A DNA stretch of 64,000 nucleotides from Streptomyces fungicidicus (GCF_003665435.1 NZ_CP023407.1:5133501-5197500); one strand, 5' to 3'. Counted from the first letter of the stretch, positions 25,852-34,955 are shown. Numbers and translations are program-made. The notes: generated by a model from the sequence alone, not told the origin.

Positions 25852-27666
25852 ATGGATGTTATGGGGGACAAGGCAACTCTGTACGGGACAGGGCGTTTTG
25901 TGCAGTCCTCCCCTCGGGAGGAACCCCGCGACGAGGCGGGTGAGGCCGCCGACGAGGCGGCGGAGGAGTTGCGCCGGCGGCTCGCGGCCGAGGCCGGCGA
26001 CGTCGAGGCGATGAGCGTTCTCGGCGCCATGCTGCTGCGCCGCGGTGATCTCGACGGAGCCGAACCCCATCTGCGTGCCGCCACCGGCGCCGGCGACCGC
26101 GCCGCCGCCAACAACCTGGGCGTCCTGCTGCACCAGCGGGGCTACCCCGACGAGGCGGCCGGCTGGTGGCGGATCGCCGCCGTCGCCGGCTCCACCGCCG
26201 CCGCGCACGCGCTCGGCCGCCACCACCGCGAGCGCGGTGACGAACCCGCCGCCGAGTACCTGCTGCGCCAGTCCGCCGAGCAGGGCCACACCCTCGGCGC
26301 GTACGCCCTCGCCGACCTGCTGGAGCACCGCGGTGACACGGCCGGCACCGAGCGCTGGATGCGTGCCGCCGCCGACCGGGGTCACCGGGAGGGGGCCTAT
26401 CGGCTGGCCCGCGCCCTGGACCGCAGGGCCGCCGCGGAGGGCGACGGCGGCGCGGAGCTGCTGGAGGAGGCCGAGCAGTGGTACCGGCAGGCCGCCGCGC
26501 GCGGCCACCGCCGGGCCGCGCTGCACCTCGGGGCGATCCTGGAGAAGCGCGGCGAGCTCAAGGAGGCCGGCCGCTGGTACCTGACCTCCGCCAAGGACGG
26601 CGAGGCCCGCGCCGCGTGCGCGCTCGGCTTCCTGCTGCGCGACGCCGGGGACACCGAGAACGCGGCCGTGTGGTGGCTGCGCGCCGCCCAGGAGGGCGAC
26701 GGCAACGCGGCCAACGCGCTGGGCGCGCTGCACGCCGAGCGGGGCGAGACCCAGACCGCCGAGCGCTGGTACCGGGCCGCGATGGACGCCGGTGACATCA
26801 ACGGCGCGTACAACCTGGGGCTGCTCTGCGCCGACCAGGGCCGGACCGTCCCGGCCGAGCAGTGGTACCGGCGGGCCGCCTACGCCGGGCACCGCGAGGC
26901 GGCGAACGCGCTGGCGATCCTGCTGCTGCGGGCCGGCGACCGGACCGGCGCGGAGCCGTGGTTCTCCAAGGCCGCGGAGGCCGGCAGCGTGGACGCCGCC
27001 TTCAACCTCGGCATCCTGCACGCGGGCCGGGGCGAGGAGGCGGCCGCGCTGCGCTGGTACGAGCGGGCGGCGGCCGCCGGACACACGGAGGCGGCGCTCC
27101 AGGTCGGCATGGCGCGGCTGCGGGAGGGCGAGGAGAGCGAGGCGGAGCGGTTCCTGCGGTGCGCCGCCGGTGGCGGCAGCGCGGAGGCCGCCTACCGCCT
27201 GGCGGCGGTGCTGGACGCGCGCAGACCTCCGGAGCCGGCGCATGAGCTGGGGGAGCCGGTGAACCGGCGCAGTGAGTGCGAGGAGTGGTACGAGCGGGCG
27301 GCGTCGCAGGGGCACCGGCGGGCGCAGGTGCGGGTCGGGATGCTCGCGGCGGCGCGCGGTGACGTGGTGGAGGCGGCCCGGTGGTACCGGGAGGCGGCGG
27401 AGGCCGGGTCCCGCAACGGCGCCTTCAACCTCGGGCTGCTGCTGGCGCGCGAGGGGAGCGAGCCGGAGGCGGCGGTGTGGTGGACCCGGGCGGCGGACGC
27501 GGGGCACGGCCGCGCGGCGTTGCGGCTCGCGCTGGTGTACGCGCGGCGGGGAGAGCTGGCGGAGGGGCAGCGGTGGGCCGAGCGTGCCGCGGCGCTGGGA
27601 CCGCAGGCGGTCGCGGAGCGGGCGACGCGGCTGCGGGACGCGCTGCGGGAGGAACTGTCCGCCTGA
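25852..27666 (+). CDS. Large Sel1/TPR-like repeat protein
   Basis: A 604-residue protein made of about fifteen Sel1-like/TPR helical repeats. Each is about 36 residues and follows patterns such as AERWYRAAMDAGDINGAYNLG. The N-terminal ~35 residues are acidic and unstructured. There is no signal peptide, membrane helix or enzymatic domain, so it is probably a cytosolic scaffold that binds partner proteins. The ATG at 25852 is preceded by AGGTGG; ATG at 25861 is an alternative. It stands alone between two identical initiator tRNA genes. The binding partner is unknown. Confidence 0.88.
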   Translation: MDVMGDKATLYGTGRFVQSSPREEPRDEAGEAADEAAEELRRRLAAEAGDVEAMSVLGAMLLRRGDLDGAEPHLRAATGAGDRAAANNLGVLLHQRGYPDEAAGWWRIAAVAGSTAAAHALGRHHRERGDEPAAEYLLRQSAEQGHTLGAYALADLLEHRGDTAGTERWMRAAADRGHREGAYRLARALDRRAAAEGDGGAELLEEAEQWYRQAAARGHRRAALHLGAILEKRGELKEAGRWYLTSAKDGEARAACALGFLLRDAGDTENAAVWWLRAAQEGDGNAANALGALHAERGETQTAERWYRAAMDAGDINGAYNLGLLCADQGRTVPAEQWYRRAAYAGHREAANALAILLLRAGDRTGAEPWFSKAAEAGSVDAAFNLGILHAGRGEEAAALRWYERAAAAGHTEAALQVGMARLREGEESEAERFLRCAAGGGSAEAAYRLAAVLDARRPPEPAHELGEPVNRRSECEEWYERAASQGHRRAQVRVGMLAAARGDVVEAARWYREAAEAGSRNGAFNLGLLLAREGSEPEAAVWWTRAADAGHGRAALRLALVYARRGELAEGQRWAERAAALGPQAVAERATRLRDALREELSA

Positions 27667-27764
27667 GGCCGGGCGGGAGGGGGGGGCAGGATTCACCCGT
27701 CCGCGGCCCGGAGGGAATGGATTTGCTTCTGTCCGCCGTCTTGACGTAGTGTTCCATTCATCGA

Positions 27765-27838
27765 CGCGGGGTGGAGCAGCTCGGTAGCTCGCTGGGCTCA
27801 TAACCCAGAGGTCGCAGGTTCAAATCCTGTCCCCGCTA
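27765..27838 (+). tRNA. Initiator tRNA-fMet (CAU), copy 2
   Basis: Identical over all 74 bases to the copy at 25555, with anticodon CAT at 27799-27801, a C1/U72 mismatch, three G-C pairs in the anticodon stem and no encoded CCA. Confidence 0.96.
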
Positions 27839-27845
27839 CTGAAGG

Positions 27846-27881
27846 CCGAGGGCCGGAATCCGAAAGGGTTCCGGCCCTCGG
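27846..27881 (+). terminator. Terminator of tRNA-fMet copy 2
   Basis: 13-bp perfect arms (27846-27858, 27869-27881; CCGAGGGCCGGAA) lie eight bases after the tRNA. The sequence differs from the terminator of copy 1. Confidence 0.8.
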
Positions 27882-27920
27882 TGTTTCCGGCGTCGCACAA
27901 TGCCCGGCGTCGCACACGAG

Positions 27921-27953
27921 GAAGCCCCGGCCACCCATCGGTGCCGGGGCTTC
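27921..27953 (-). terminator. Terminator of the Fur-type regulator gene
   Basis: Inverted repeat GAAGCCCCGGC (27921-27931) and GCCGGGGCTTC (27943-27953), 20 bases beyond the regulator's stop codon on the minus strand. Confidence 0.7.
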
Positions 27954-27972
27954 GGTGTGAAGTGTTCGATCG

Positions 27973-28389
27973 CTACGCGGCCGCGCAGTTCGGGCAGACG
28001 CCGCGGTAGGTCACTTCGACATCGGAGACCGTGAAGCCGAAGCGCTCCGTGTCGGGCAGGTCGGCCAGCGGGTTGCCGGTCGGGTGGACGTCGCGGATCG
28101 CGCCGCACTGCGCACACACCAGGTGGTGGTGCGGGCGGTGGGCGTTGGGGTCGTACCGCTTGGCCCGCTTGTCCGTGGCGACCTCCAGCACCTCACCGAG
28201 CGAGACCAGCTCGCCCAGGGTGTTGTAGACGGTCGCCCGGGAGATCTCGGGCAGCCTGGTCACGGCCCTGGCGTGCACCTCGTCGGCTGTCAGGTGGACG
28301 TGTTCGCCGTCGAGGACCTCGGCCACGACGCGGCGCTGCGCGGTCATCCGCCATCCCCGTCCACGGAGCCGTTCCAGAAGGTCACTCAT
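27973..28389 (-). CDS. Fur-family peroxide-sensing repressor (CatR/PerR type)
   Basis: A 138-residue Fur-family protein. The N-terminal winged helix contains MTAQRRVVAEVL and ISRATVYNTLGEL. The HRPHHHLVCAQCG segment supplies metal ligands, and CAQC and CPNC form the structural zinc site. PerR-type repressors sense hydrogen peroxide by metal-catalysed oxidation of a His. The gene is divergent from a catalase and shares a 143-base region with it that holds a PerR-like operator. It therefore probably represses the catalase and itself. It may be the CatR of other streptomycetes; I leave the symbol open because several Fur paralogues exist. Confidence 0.88.
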   Translation of the reverse strand: MSDLLERLRGRGWRMTAQRRVVAEVLDGEHVHLTADEVHARAVTRLPEISRATVYNTLGELVSLGEVLEVATDKRAKRYDPNAHRPHHHLVCAQCGAIRDVHPTGNPLADLPDTERFGFTVSDVEVTYRGVCPNCAAA

Positions 28390-28449
28390 AGCACCAGCCT
28401 AACAGCAGGGGGACAGGAATCCCGAACGGGTGTGACTTTGGAGCCTTAC

Positions 28450-28477
28450 TTGACTTAGACAATGTCCATTGTAGGAT
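28450..28477 (+). promoter_or_regulatory. Catalase promoter overlapped by a Fur/PerR-type operator
   Basis: TTGACT (28450-28455) and TAGGAT (28472-28477) with 16-base spacing form a sigma-70-type promoter pointing to the catalase. Between them lies the inverted repeat ACAATG-TC-CATTGT (28459-28472), like a PerR box. A repressor bound there would block RNA polymerase. Confidence 0.75.
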
Positions 28478-28532
28478 CGAGACTGGTTTTGGCCAAGGCA
28501 CAGATTGGTCAGCGATGACGCAGGAGGCGCAC

Positions 28533-29984
28533 GTGACGCAGGGACCGCTTACTACGGAGGCCGGTGCTCCGGTAGCCGACAACCAGAACAGCGAGACCGC
28601 GGGCGTCGGCGGCCCGGTCCTCGTCCAGGACCAGGTCCTCCTGGAGAAGCTGGCCCACTTCAACCGTGAGCGCATCCCGGAGCGCGTGGTCCACGCCCGC
28701 GGCGCCGGCGCCTACGGCACCTTCACGGTGACCGCCGACGTCACGAAGTACACGAGGGCCAAGTTCCTCTCCGAGGTCGGCAAGCAGACGGAGACCTTCC
28801 TGCGCTTCTCGACCGTGGCCGGCAACCTGGGCGCCCCGGACGCCGTGCGCGACCCGCGCGGTTTCGCGCTGAAGTTCTACACCGAGGAGGGCAACTACGA
28901 CCTCGTCGGCAACAACACCCCGGTCTTCTTCATCCGGGACGCCATCAAGTTCCCCGACTTCATCCACACCCAGAAGCGCGACCCGTACACCGGTTCGCAG
29001 GAGGCGGACAACGTCTTCGACTTCTGGGGTCTGTCGCCCGAGTCCACGCACCAGGTGACCTGGCTGTTCGGTGACCGCGGCATCCCGGCGTCCTACCGCC
29101 ACATGGACGGCTTCGGCTCGCACACCTACCAGTGGAACAACGAGGCCGGCGAGGCCTTCTGGGTCAAGTACCACTTCAAGACGGACCAGGGCATCAAGAA
29201 CCTGACCGCGGAAGAGGCCGAGATCCTCGCGGGCAAGGACCCCGACTCCCACCAGCGGGATCTGCGCGAGTCCATCGAGCGCGGCGAGTTCCCGACCTGG
29301 ACCGTCTCCGTCCAGGTGATGCCGGCGGCCGAGGCGGCCACGTACCGCTTCAACCCGTTCGACCTGACCAAGGTCTGGCCGCACGCGGACTACCCGCTGA
29401 TCGAGTTCGGCAAGCTGGAGCTCAACCGCAACCCGGAGAACGTCTTCGCCGAGGTCGAGCAGTCGATCTTCAGCCCGGGCCACTTCGTGCCCGGCATCGG
29501 TCCCTCGCCGGACAAGATGCTCCAGGGGCGCATCTTCTCCTACAGCGACGCCCACCGGTACCGCGTCGGCATCAACGCCGACCACCTGCCGGTGAACCGC
29601 CCGCACGCCACCGAGGCGCGCACCTACTCCCGTGACGGCTACCTCTACGACGGCCGCCACAAGGGCGCGAAGAACTACGAGCCGAACAGCTTCGGCGGCC
29701 CGGTCCAGACGAGCCGCCCGCTGTGGGAGCCCCTCCCGGTGGCCGGTGTCACCGGTGAGACGGCGACGCCCCGGCACGCCGAGGACGACGACTTCGTCCA
29801 GGCGGGCAACCTCTACCGGCTGATGGCGGAGGACGAGAAGGAACGCCTGGTGAACAACCTGGCGAACGCCATCTCCGGGGTCACGCGCGACGACATCGCC
29901 GAGCGCGCGATCAACAACTTCCGCCAGGCGGACGAGGACTTCGGCAAGCGGCTGGAGGCCGCCGTGCAGGCTCTGCGCGGCTGA
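28533..29984 (+). CDS. Monofunctional haem catalase
   Basis: A 483-residue small-subunit catalase that disproportionates hydrogen peroxide. FNRERIPERVVHARGAGAYG contains the distal His, FSTVAGNLGAPDAVRDPRGF the conserved core, and GNNTPVFFIRD the distal Asn. RIFSYSDAHRYRVG carries the proximal haem-ligand Tyr. The GTG at 28533 was chosen because AGGAGG (28522-28527) lies five bases before it; the ATG at 28515 would place that site inside the gene. Regulation by the divergent Fur-type repressor is likely. Streptomyces genomes often carry more than one catalase, so I do not assign a gene symbol. Confidence 0.95.
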   Translation: MTQGPLTTEAGAPVADNQNSETAGVGGPVLVQDQVLLEKLAHFNRERIPERVVHARGAGAYGTFTVTADVTKYTRAKFLSEVGKQTETFLRFSTVAGNLGAPDAVRDPRGFALKFYTEEGNYDLVGNNTPVFFIRDAIKFPDFIHTQKRDPYTGSQEADNVFDFWGLSPESTHQVTWLFGDRGIPASYRHMDGFGSHTYQWNNEAGEAFWVKYHFKTDQGIKNLTAEEAEILAGKDPDSHQRDLRESIERGEFPTWTVSVQVMPAAEAATYRFNPFDLTKVWPHADYPLIEFGKLELNRNPENVFAEVEQSIFSPGHFVPGIGPSPDKMLQGRIFSYSDAHRYRVGINADHLPVNRPHATEARTYSRDGYLYDGRHKGAKNYEPNSFGGPVQTSRPLWEPLPVAGVTGETATPRHAEDDDFVQAGNLYRLMAEDEKERLVNNLANAISGVTRDDIAERAINNFRQADEDFGKRLEAAVQALRG

Positions 29985-30011
29985 CACCGGCGCTGGACGG
30001 CTTGCCGATCG

Positions 30012-30044
30012 ACGGGCCGGGCCCCCTCGGGGGGTCCGGCCCGT
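30012..30044. terminator. Terminator between the catalase and CBS genes
   Basis: 14-bp arms (30012-30025 and 30031-30044, ACGGGCCGG core) with one non-Watson-Crick pair are followed by TTT. It lies between two convergent genes, so it probably serves both. Confidence 0.75.
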
Positions 30045-30055
30045 TTCCCGTGCCG

Positions 30056-30457
30056 TCAGGCCGGTACCTGCTCGGCCCGCCGCCGCTGCGGTGCCCAGCA
30101 GCGGATGATGTCGCGGACCGAGACGATGCCGACGGGCTCGCCCCGGTCCAGCACGATCAGATGGCGGAAGCCGCCGTGGGTCATGGCGACGGCGGCCTCC
30201 TCCAGGGTCCAGGACGGTGCGGCGAAGACGACGTCGGTGGTGGTGTGGGCGTGGGCGCGCTCGGTGTCGGGGTCCTGGCCGAGCCCGACGGAGTTGAGGA
30301 CGTCCCGCTCGGTGAGGATGCCGATGCCGGTGCCGTCGGGGTCGAGGACCACGGCCGCGCCCACCCGGCGGGCGGACATCAGGGCGGCGGCCTGCCGGAG
30401 GGTGTGGGCAGGGCCGATGGTGAGGACCAAGGTGCTCATGGCGTCACGGACGAGCAT
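30056..30457 (-). CDS. CBS-pair domain protein
   Basis: A 133-residue protein made of two CBS motifs (VRDAMSTLVLTIGPAHTL and TTTDVVFAAPSWTL), which together bind an adenosyl nucleotide as an energy or redox sensor. No catalytic domain is attached, so it probably acts on a partner. The ATG at 30457 has AGGAGG 11 bases upstream; the alternative GTG at 30469 would leave no room for it. The partner is unknown. Confidence 0.85.
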   Translation of the reverse strand: MLVRDAMSTLVLTIGPAHTLRQAAALMSARRVGAAVVLDPDGTGIGILTERDVLNSVGLGQDPDTERAHAHTTTDVVFAAPSWTLEEAAVAMTHGGFRHLIVLDRGEPVGIVSVRDIIRCWAPQRRRAEQVPA

Positions 30458-30627
30458 GGATGGAGCCACCTCCTACCGGAAACCGCGTGGTCACGGGCCC
30501 GGTGGCCCGCTCGTTCACGGTTTCACAAATTCACAAGTGGGGGAGCTCCCAGAGTGGCAGGCGAAGAGGGGGTCAACAAGGGGGCGCGTGCGGCCGGCCG
30601 GGGGCGCGCACGCTCACGCCACGCCGC

Positions 30628-31428
30628 TCAGTAGCGCTGGTTGAGATACCCGAGCAGCTCGTCGTGCAGCAGGCCGTTCGACGCGGCCGCGTTGCCGCTG
30701 TGCGGTCCGGGGCGGCCGTCGAGGCCGGTGAAGGAGCCGCCGGCCTCCGTGACCACGATCGCGGTGGCCGCCATGTCCCAGAGCGACAGCTCGGGCTCCG
30801 CGCACATGTCGACCGACCCCTCGGCGACCATCATGTACGGCCAGAAGTCGCCGTACGCGCGGGTGCGCCACACCTCGCGGGTGAGGTCGAGGAAGCCGTC
30901 CAGCCGCCCCTGCGACTCCCAGCCGCTGAGCGAGGAGTACGCGAAGGAGGCGTCGGAGAGCTTGGAGACGCGGGAGACGTGGAGCCTGGAGGCCGACGAC
31001 AGGCTGCGGCCGGCGAAGGCGCCGTGCCCCTGCGCGGCCCACCAGCGGCGGCCCAGGGCGGGAGCGGAGACGAGGCCGACGACCGGCTGGAAGCCGCCCT
31101 CGCCTGCCTCCATCAGGGAGATCAGCGTGGCCCACACGGGCACTCCGCGCACGTAGTTCTTGGTGCCGTCGATCGGGTCGATCACCCAGCGCCGGGGCCC
31201 CGTGCCCTCCACCCCGTACTCCTCGCCGAGGACCGCGTCCCTCGGCCGGGCGCGCTTCAGGTGGCCCCGGATGAGCTCCTCGGCGTTCTTGTCCGCCTCG
31301 CTCACCGGCGTCATGTCGGGTTTGGTCTCCACCTTGAGGTCGAGGGCCTTGAACCGTTCCATCGTCGCGGCGTCGGCGGCGTCGGCGAGGACATGGGCGA
31401 GACGCAGGTCGTCAAGGTAGTCGGGCAT
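30628..31428 (-). CDS. hisN: Histidinol-phosphate phosphatase of the inositol monophosphatase family (HisN)
   Basis: A 266-residue IMPase-fold phosphatase with GEE (68-70), DPIDGTKNYVRG (84-95) and the C-terminal WDMAA metal site. This family member was shown in S. coelicolor to be the missing histidinol-phosphate phosphatase of histidine synthesis, and the local gene order (aroA and rsgA following) matches my memory of that locus. An inositol-phosphatase role cannot be excluded from sequence alone. The remaining his genes are not in the window. Confidence 0.82.
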   Translation of the reverse strand: MPDYLDDLRLAHVLADAADAATMERFKALDLKVETKPDMTPVSEADKNAEELIRGHLKRARPRDAVLGEEYGVEGTGPRRWVIDPIDGTKNYVRGVPVWATLISLMEAGEGGFQPVVGLVSAPALGRRWWAAQGHGAFAGRSLSSASRLHVSRVSKLSDASFAYSSLSGWESQGRLDGFLDLTREVWRTRAYGDFWPYMMVAEGSVDMCAEPELSLWDMAATAIVVTEAGGSFTGLDGRPGPHSGNAAASNGLLHDELLGYLNQRY

Positions 31429-31555
31429 GCGGTGAACGGTATCTGCCGAGGTCGGTGCGGGGCCACCAGGGGCGGGGCGCGCGTCCCCTTGACAGCGCCC
31501 GACGGCGCGTCAAATCTGGCGGCAGGGTCGGCCGCTCGCCCCGAGGGAGGCGAAG

Positions 31556-32167
31556 ATGCCTGCAGCGCGGGAATCTCTGCTGGACGCCGCGTACACGGCA
31601 CTGGTGCGCCGCCCGTGGTCCGCGGTACGGATGGTGGACGTGGCCGCCGCGGCCGGGGTCTCCCGGCAGACGCTGTACAACGAGTTCGGCAGCAAGGACG
31701 GACTCGCCCGGGCCCTCGTCCGCCGGGAGGCCGACGGCTATCTCGCCGGCGTCGACCGCGCCCTCACCGGCCCCGGCGACCCGCGCGACCGGCTGACCGC
31801 GACCGCCGAGTGGACCACCGTCAGCGCCCGGGAGAACGTCCTGGTCCGCGCCCTGCTCACCGGATTCTGGAGCGAACGCCTGCCCGCCCCGGCCCTCGCG
31901 GCCGCCCGGTCCGGCTCCGCCGTGCCCGCGCAGCACCGCGCCGACGGGCCGCTGCCCTCGCCCGCCGACTTCGTCGCCCTGGTCCGCGACCGGGCCGTCG
32001 CGGCGCTTGCCGGCCCCGTCCTCCCCCGGTCCGACACCACCGACCTGGCCCGCTCCTGCGAGCTCGTGGTGCGTCTCGCCCTGTCCTGCGTCGCCGCGCC
32101 ACCGGCCGGCGACGCCGTCGCCGAACTGGTGCGCGGCGCGCTGCACCGGTACCCCGCGGTGCCGTAG
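31556..32167 (+). CDS. TetR-family transcription regulator
   Basis: A 203-residue regulator. An N-terminal helix-turn-helix (MVDVAAAAGVSRQTLYNEFG, near residues 26-45) is followed by an alanine- and proline-rich ligand-binding domain. It ends 8 bases before the convergent small multidrug-resistance gene. A drug- or cation-responsive repressor of that pump is a fair guess, but no operator was identified. Confidence 0.88.
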   Translation: MPAARESLLDAAYTALVRRPWSAVRMVDVAAAAGVSRQTLYNEFGSKDGLARALVRREADGYLAGVDRALTGPGDPRDRLTATAEWTTVSARENVLVRALLTGFWSERLPAPALAAARSGSAVPAQHRADGPLPSPADFVALVRDRAVAALAGPVLPRSDTTDLARSCELVVRLALSCVAAPPAGDAVAELVRGALHRYPAVP

Positions 32168-32175
32168 CGGGCCGC

Positions 32176-32499
32176 TCAGTGCGCGGACCCCGACAGCTGC
32201 AGCCCGATCACACCGACGATCACGAACGTGATGGAGACGATCTTCAGCGTGGACACCAGGTCCCCGAGGAACACCATCCCGTAGATGGCCGTCCCCGCCG
32301 CGCCGATGCCCGTCCACACCGCGTACGCGGGCCCCACGTCGAGCTTCTTCAGCGACAGGGTCAGCAGTCCGAAGCTGCCCAGCGCGAACGCGCAGAAGGC
32401 GACGGTCGGCCACAGCCGCGTGAAGCCGTGCGACAGCTTCAGGCACACGGCGAAACCGGTCTCGAGCACCCCGGCCACTACGACCAGCAGCCACGCCAT
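32176..32499 (-). CDS. Small multidrug resistance (SMR) efflux protein, SugE-like
   Basis: A 107-residue four-helix SMR transporter. Glu13 in the first helix (VLETGFAVCLKLSHGF) is the proton/substrate-coupling residue. SLKKLDVGPAYAVWTGIGAAG is the family signature. The sequence is closest to SugE/Gdx members that export guanidinium or quaternary ammonium ions. GGAGG precedes the ATG. It converges with the TetR gene. Confidence 0.88.
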   Translation of the reverse strand: MAWLLVVVAGVLETGFAVCLKLSHGFTRLWPTVAFCAFALGSFGLLTLSLKKLDVGPAYAVWTGIGAAGTAIYGMVFLGDLVSTLKIVSITFVIVGVIGLQLSGSAH

Positions 32500-32618
32500 G
32501 TGTCGTCCTCCCGCATTCGCCACGTACAGTGACCGCTTCGTCAGGTTCGACGGGTTCGGGTCCGGCTCGGTGCGATTATGCACTTACCGTCCGGACACCA
32601 CGACAAACAACGCGGAGG

Positions 32619-33629
32619 TCAGTCGCCCTCGGTGCGCTCCCGCGTCGCCAGCAGCCGCCGCAGCGAGTAGAGCCGCGCCGGATCCGCGTGCCCCTCGGCC
32701 ACCCACGCGTCCAGCGCGCAGTCCGGCTCGTCGTGGCTGCACGCGCGGGGACAGCCCTCGGTGCCCGGCTCCAGATCGGGGAAGGCGTGGATGACCCGGG
32801 ACGGGTCGACGTGGGCGAGCCCGAAGGACCGCACGCCCGGCGTGTCGATCACCCAGCCCTCCGCACCCGACAGCGGCAGCGCCAGCGCGGACGTCGTCGT
32901 GTGCCGCCCCCGCCCGGTCACCGCGTTGACGTGCCCGGTCGAACGCCGCCGTTCCTCCGGCACCAGCGCGTTCACCAGCGTCGTCTTGCCGACCCCGGAG
33001 TGCCCCACGAACGCGGTGATCCGGCCGTCCAGCTGCTCCCGCACCCGGTCCGCAGCCTCGCCGCTCTCCAGTTCCGCGCGGCTGGTCACCACGTAGGGGA
33101 TGTCGAGGTCGCCGTAGAGCTCCAGCAGCTTGTCGGGCGGCGCGAGGTCGGACTTGGTCAGCACCAGCAGCGGCTCCAGACCGCCGTCGTACGCCGCGAC
33201 CAGACAGCGGTCGATCAGCCGGGGCCTGGGTTCGGGATCGGCGAGGGCGGTGACGACGGCGAGCTGGTCGGCGTTGGCGACGACGACCCGCTCGTAGGGG
33301 TCGTCGTCGTCCGCGGTCCGGCGCAGCACCGACGCGCGCTCCTCGATCCGCACGATCCGCGCGAGCGTGTCCTTCCTGCCGGACAGGTCGCCCACCAGCG
33401 CCACCCGGTCACCGACCACCGCCGCCTTGCGGCCCAGCTCACGGGCCTTCATCGCCAGCACCACCCGGTCCTCGACGAGGCAGGTCAGCCGGCCCCGGTC
33501 CACGGTGAGGACCAGGCCCTGGGCGGCGTCCTCGTGCTTGGGCCGGATGTGGGTGCGCGGCCGGTTGCCCCTGCGGTTGGGGCGGGAGCGGATGTCGTCC
33601 TCGTCGGTGTGCTTGCCGTAGCGGCGCAT
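32619..33629 (-). CDS. rsgA: Ribosome small-subunit-dependent GTPase RsgA
   Basis: A 336-residue circularly permuted GTPase that helps late 30S subunit maturation. After an N-terminal OB domain, the G motifs appear in permuted order: LTKSD (157-161), GHSGVGKT (209-216) and DTPG near 255. The C-terminal zinc knuckle CPRACSHDEPDC is intact. Its start lies 9 bases after the aroA stop, so it is the second gene of an aroA-rsgA operon. Confidence 0.95.
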   Translation of the reverse strand: MRRYGKHTDEDDIRSRPNRRGNRPRTHIRPKHEDAAQGLVLTVDRGRLTCLVEDRVVLAMKARELGRKAAVVGDRVALVGDLSGRKDTLARIVRIEERASVLRRTADDDDPYERVVVANADQLAVVTALADPEPRPRLIDRCLVAAYDGGLEPLLVLTKSDLAPPDKLLELYGDLDIPYVVTSRAELESGEAADRVREQLDGRITAFVGHSGVGKTTLVNALVPEERRRSTGHVNAVTGRGRHTTTSALALPLSGAEGWVIDTPGVRSFGLAHVDPSRVIHAFPDLEPGTEGCPRACSHDEPDCALDAWVAEGHADPARLYSLRRLLATRERTEGD

Positions 33630-33638
33630 CGTGAACCC

Positions 33639-34955
33639 CTACGCCCCGAGCATCCCGGTCCACAGATCGGGGAAGTCCGGCAGGGTCTTCGCCGTGGTCG
33701 CCACGTTCTCGATCTGCACGCCCTCGACCGCGAGGCCGATGATCGCGCCCGCGGTGGCCATGCGGTGGTCCTCGTAGGTGTGGAAGATCCCGCCGTGCAG
33801 TCGGCGCGGGCGGATGTGCAGACCGTCCGCGGTCTCGGTGACGTCGCCGCCCAGTTCGTTGATCTCCTTGGTCAGCGCGGCGAGCCGGTCCGTTTCGTGC
33901 AGCCGCAGATGGGCCACGCCCCGCAGGGTGGACGGGGAGTCCGCGAGCGCCGCGACGGCCGCGATGCCCGGCGTGAGCTCGCCGACCTCGCCGAGGTCCA
34001 CGTCGACGCCGTGGATCGAGCCGGAGCCGGTGAACACGAGTCCCGACTCGGTCAGCTCGCAGGAACCGCCCATCTCGGTGAAGATCTCCCGCAGCCGGTC
34101 GCCGGGCTGGGTGGTGTGGGCCGGCCAGTCCGGGACGACGACCCTGCCGCCGGTCACCAGCGCGGCCGCCAGGAACGGCTGGGCGTTGGACAGGTCGGGC
34201 TCGACGGTCAGGTCCCGGCCCAGCAGGGCGCCCGGGGTGACCCGCCAGACGTTCGGCTCGCCGCCCGACTCGGGGGTGTCGACCTGGGCGCCCACCGCGC
34301 GGAGCATGTCGACGGTCATCCGGATGTGCGGCATGGACGGCAGCGTCGCGCCGGTGTGGCGGACCTCGACGCCCTGGTTGAAGCGCGGCGCGGACAGCAG
34401 CAGCGCGCTGACGAACTGCGAGGACGAGGACGCGTCGACCTCCACGGTGCCGCCGTCGAGGGCGCCCCCGCCGTGCACGGTCATCGGCAGCGCGCCCCGC
34501 TCCTCGTCGTCGATGCGGGCGCCCAGCCGGCGCAGCGCGTCGATGACGCCGTTCAGCGGACGCTCGTAGGAACGCGGGTCGCCGTCGAAGCGGACGGGGC
34601 CGTCGGCCAGCGTGGCGACCGGGGGCAGGAACCGCATCACCGTGCCGGCGTTTCCGACGTCGACGGTGGCCGGGCCGTGCAGGCCCGTGGGGAGCACCCG
34701 CCAGGCCTCGCCGGTGCCGTCGGGGCCCACGCCCTCCTCGATCTCGACGCCCATCGCGCGCAGCGCGCCCGCCATCAGCAGGGTGTCGCGGGAGCGCAGC
34801 GGGCGGCGCAGCCAGCCCGGCTCAGAGGCGAGGGCGGCGAGGACGAGAGCGCGGTTGGTGACCGACTTGGACCCGGGCACGTGGACCGTCGCGTCGACGG
34901 CTCCGCTCGCGTGCGGGGCGGGCCAGAGGGCGGTGTCTGCGGGGTTTCGGGCCAT
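33639..34955 (-). CDS. aroA: 3-phosphoshikimate 1-carboxyvinyltransferase (EPSP synthase)
   Basis: A 438-residue shikimate-pathway enzyme joining shikimate-3-phosphate and PEP. SKSVTNRALVLAALA is the substrate loop, and DVGNAGTVMRFLPP is the conserved GNAGT motif. The C-terminal HETDRLAAL segment completes the active site. The ATG was chosen because GAGTGGG lies just before it; an in-frame GTG three codons earlier would lose that site. Confidence 0.95.
   Translation of the reverse strand: MARNPADTALWPAPHASGAVDATVHVPGSKSVTNRALVLAALASEPGWLRRPLRSRDTLLMAGALRAMGVEIEEGVGPDGTGEAWRVLPTGLHGPATVDVGNAGTVMRFLPPVATLADGPVRFDGDPRSYERPLNGVIDALRRLGARIDDEERGALPMTVHGGGALDGGTVEVDASSSSQFVSALLLSAPRFNQGVEVRHTGATLPSMPHIRMTVDMLRAVGAQVDTPESGGEPNVWRVTPGALLGRDLTVEPDLSNAQPFLAAALVTGGRVVVPDWPAHTTQPGDRLREIFTEMGGSCELTESGLVFTGSGSIHGVDVDLGEVGELTPGIAAVAALADSPSTLRGVAHLRLHETDRLAALTKEINELGGDVTETADGLHIRPRRLHGGIFHTYEDHRMATAGAIIGLAVEGVQIENVATTAKTLPDFPDLWTGMLGA

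Noticed and set aside
25555..27838. Integrative element between the two tRNA copies
   Set aside because: No integrase, excisionase or composition shift; the only gene between is the Sel1 repeat protein.
28509..29987. 492-codon minus frame opposite the catalase
   Set aside because: Antisense shadow of a highly conserved enzyme.
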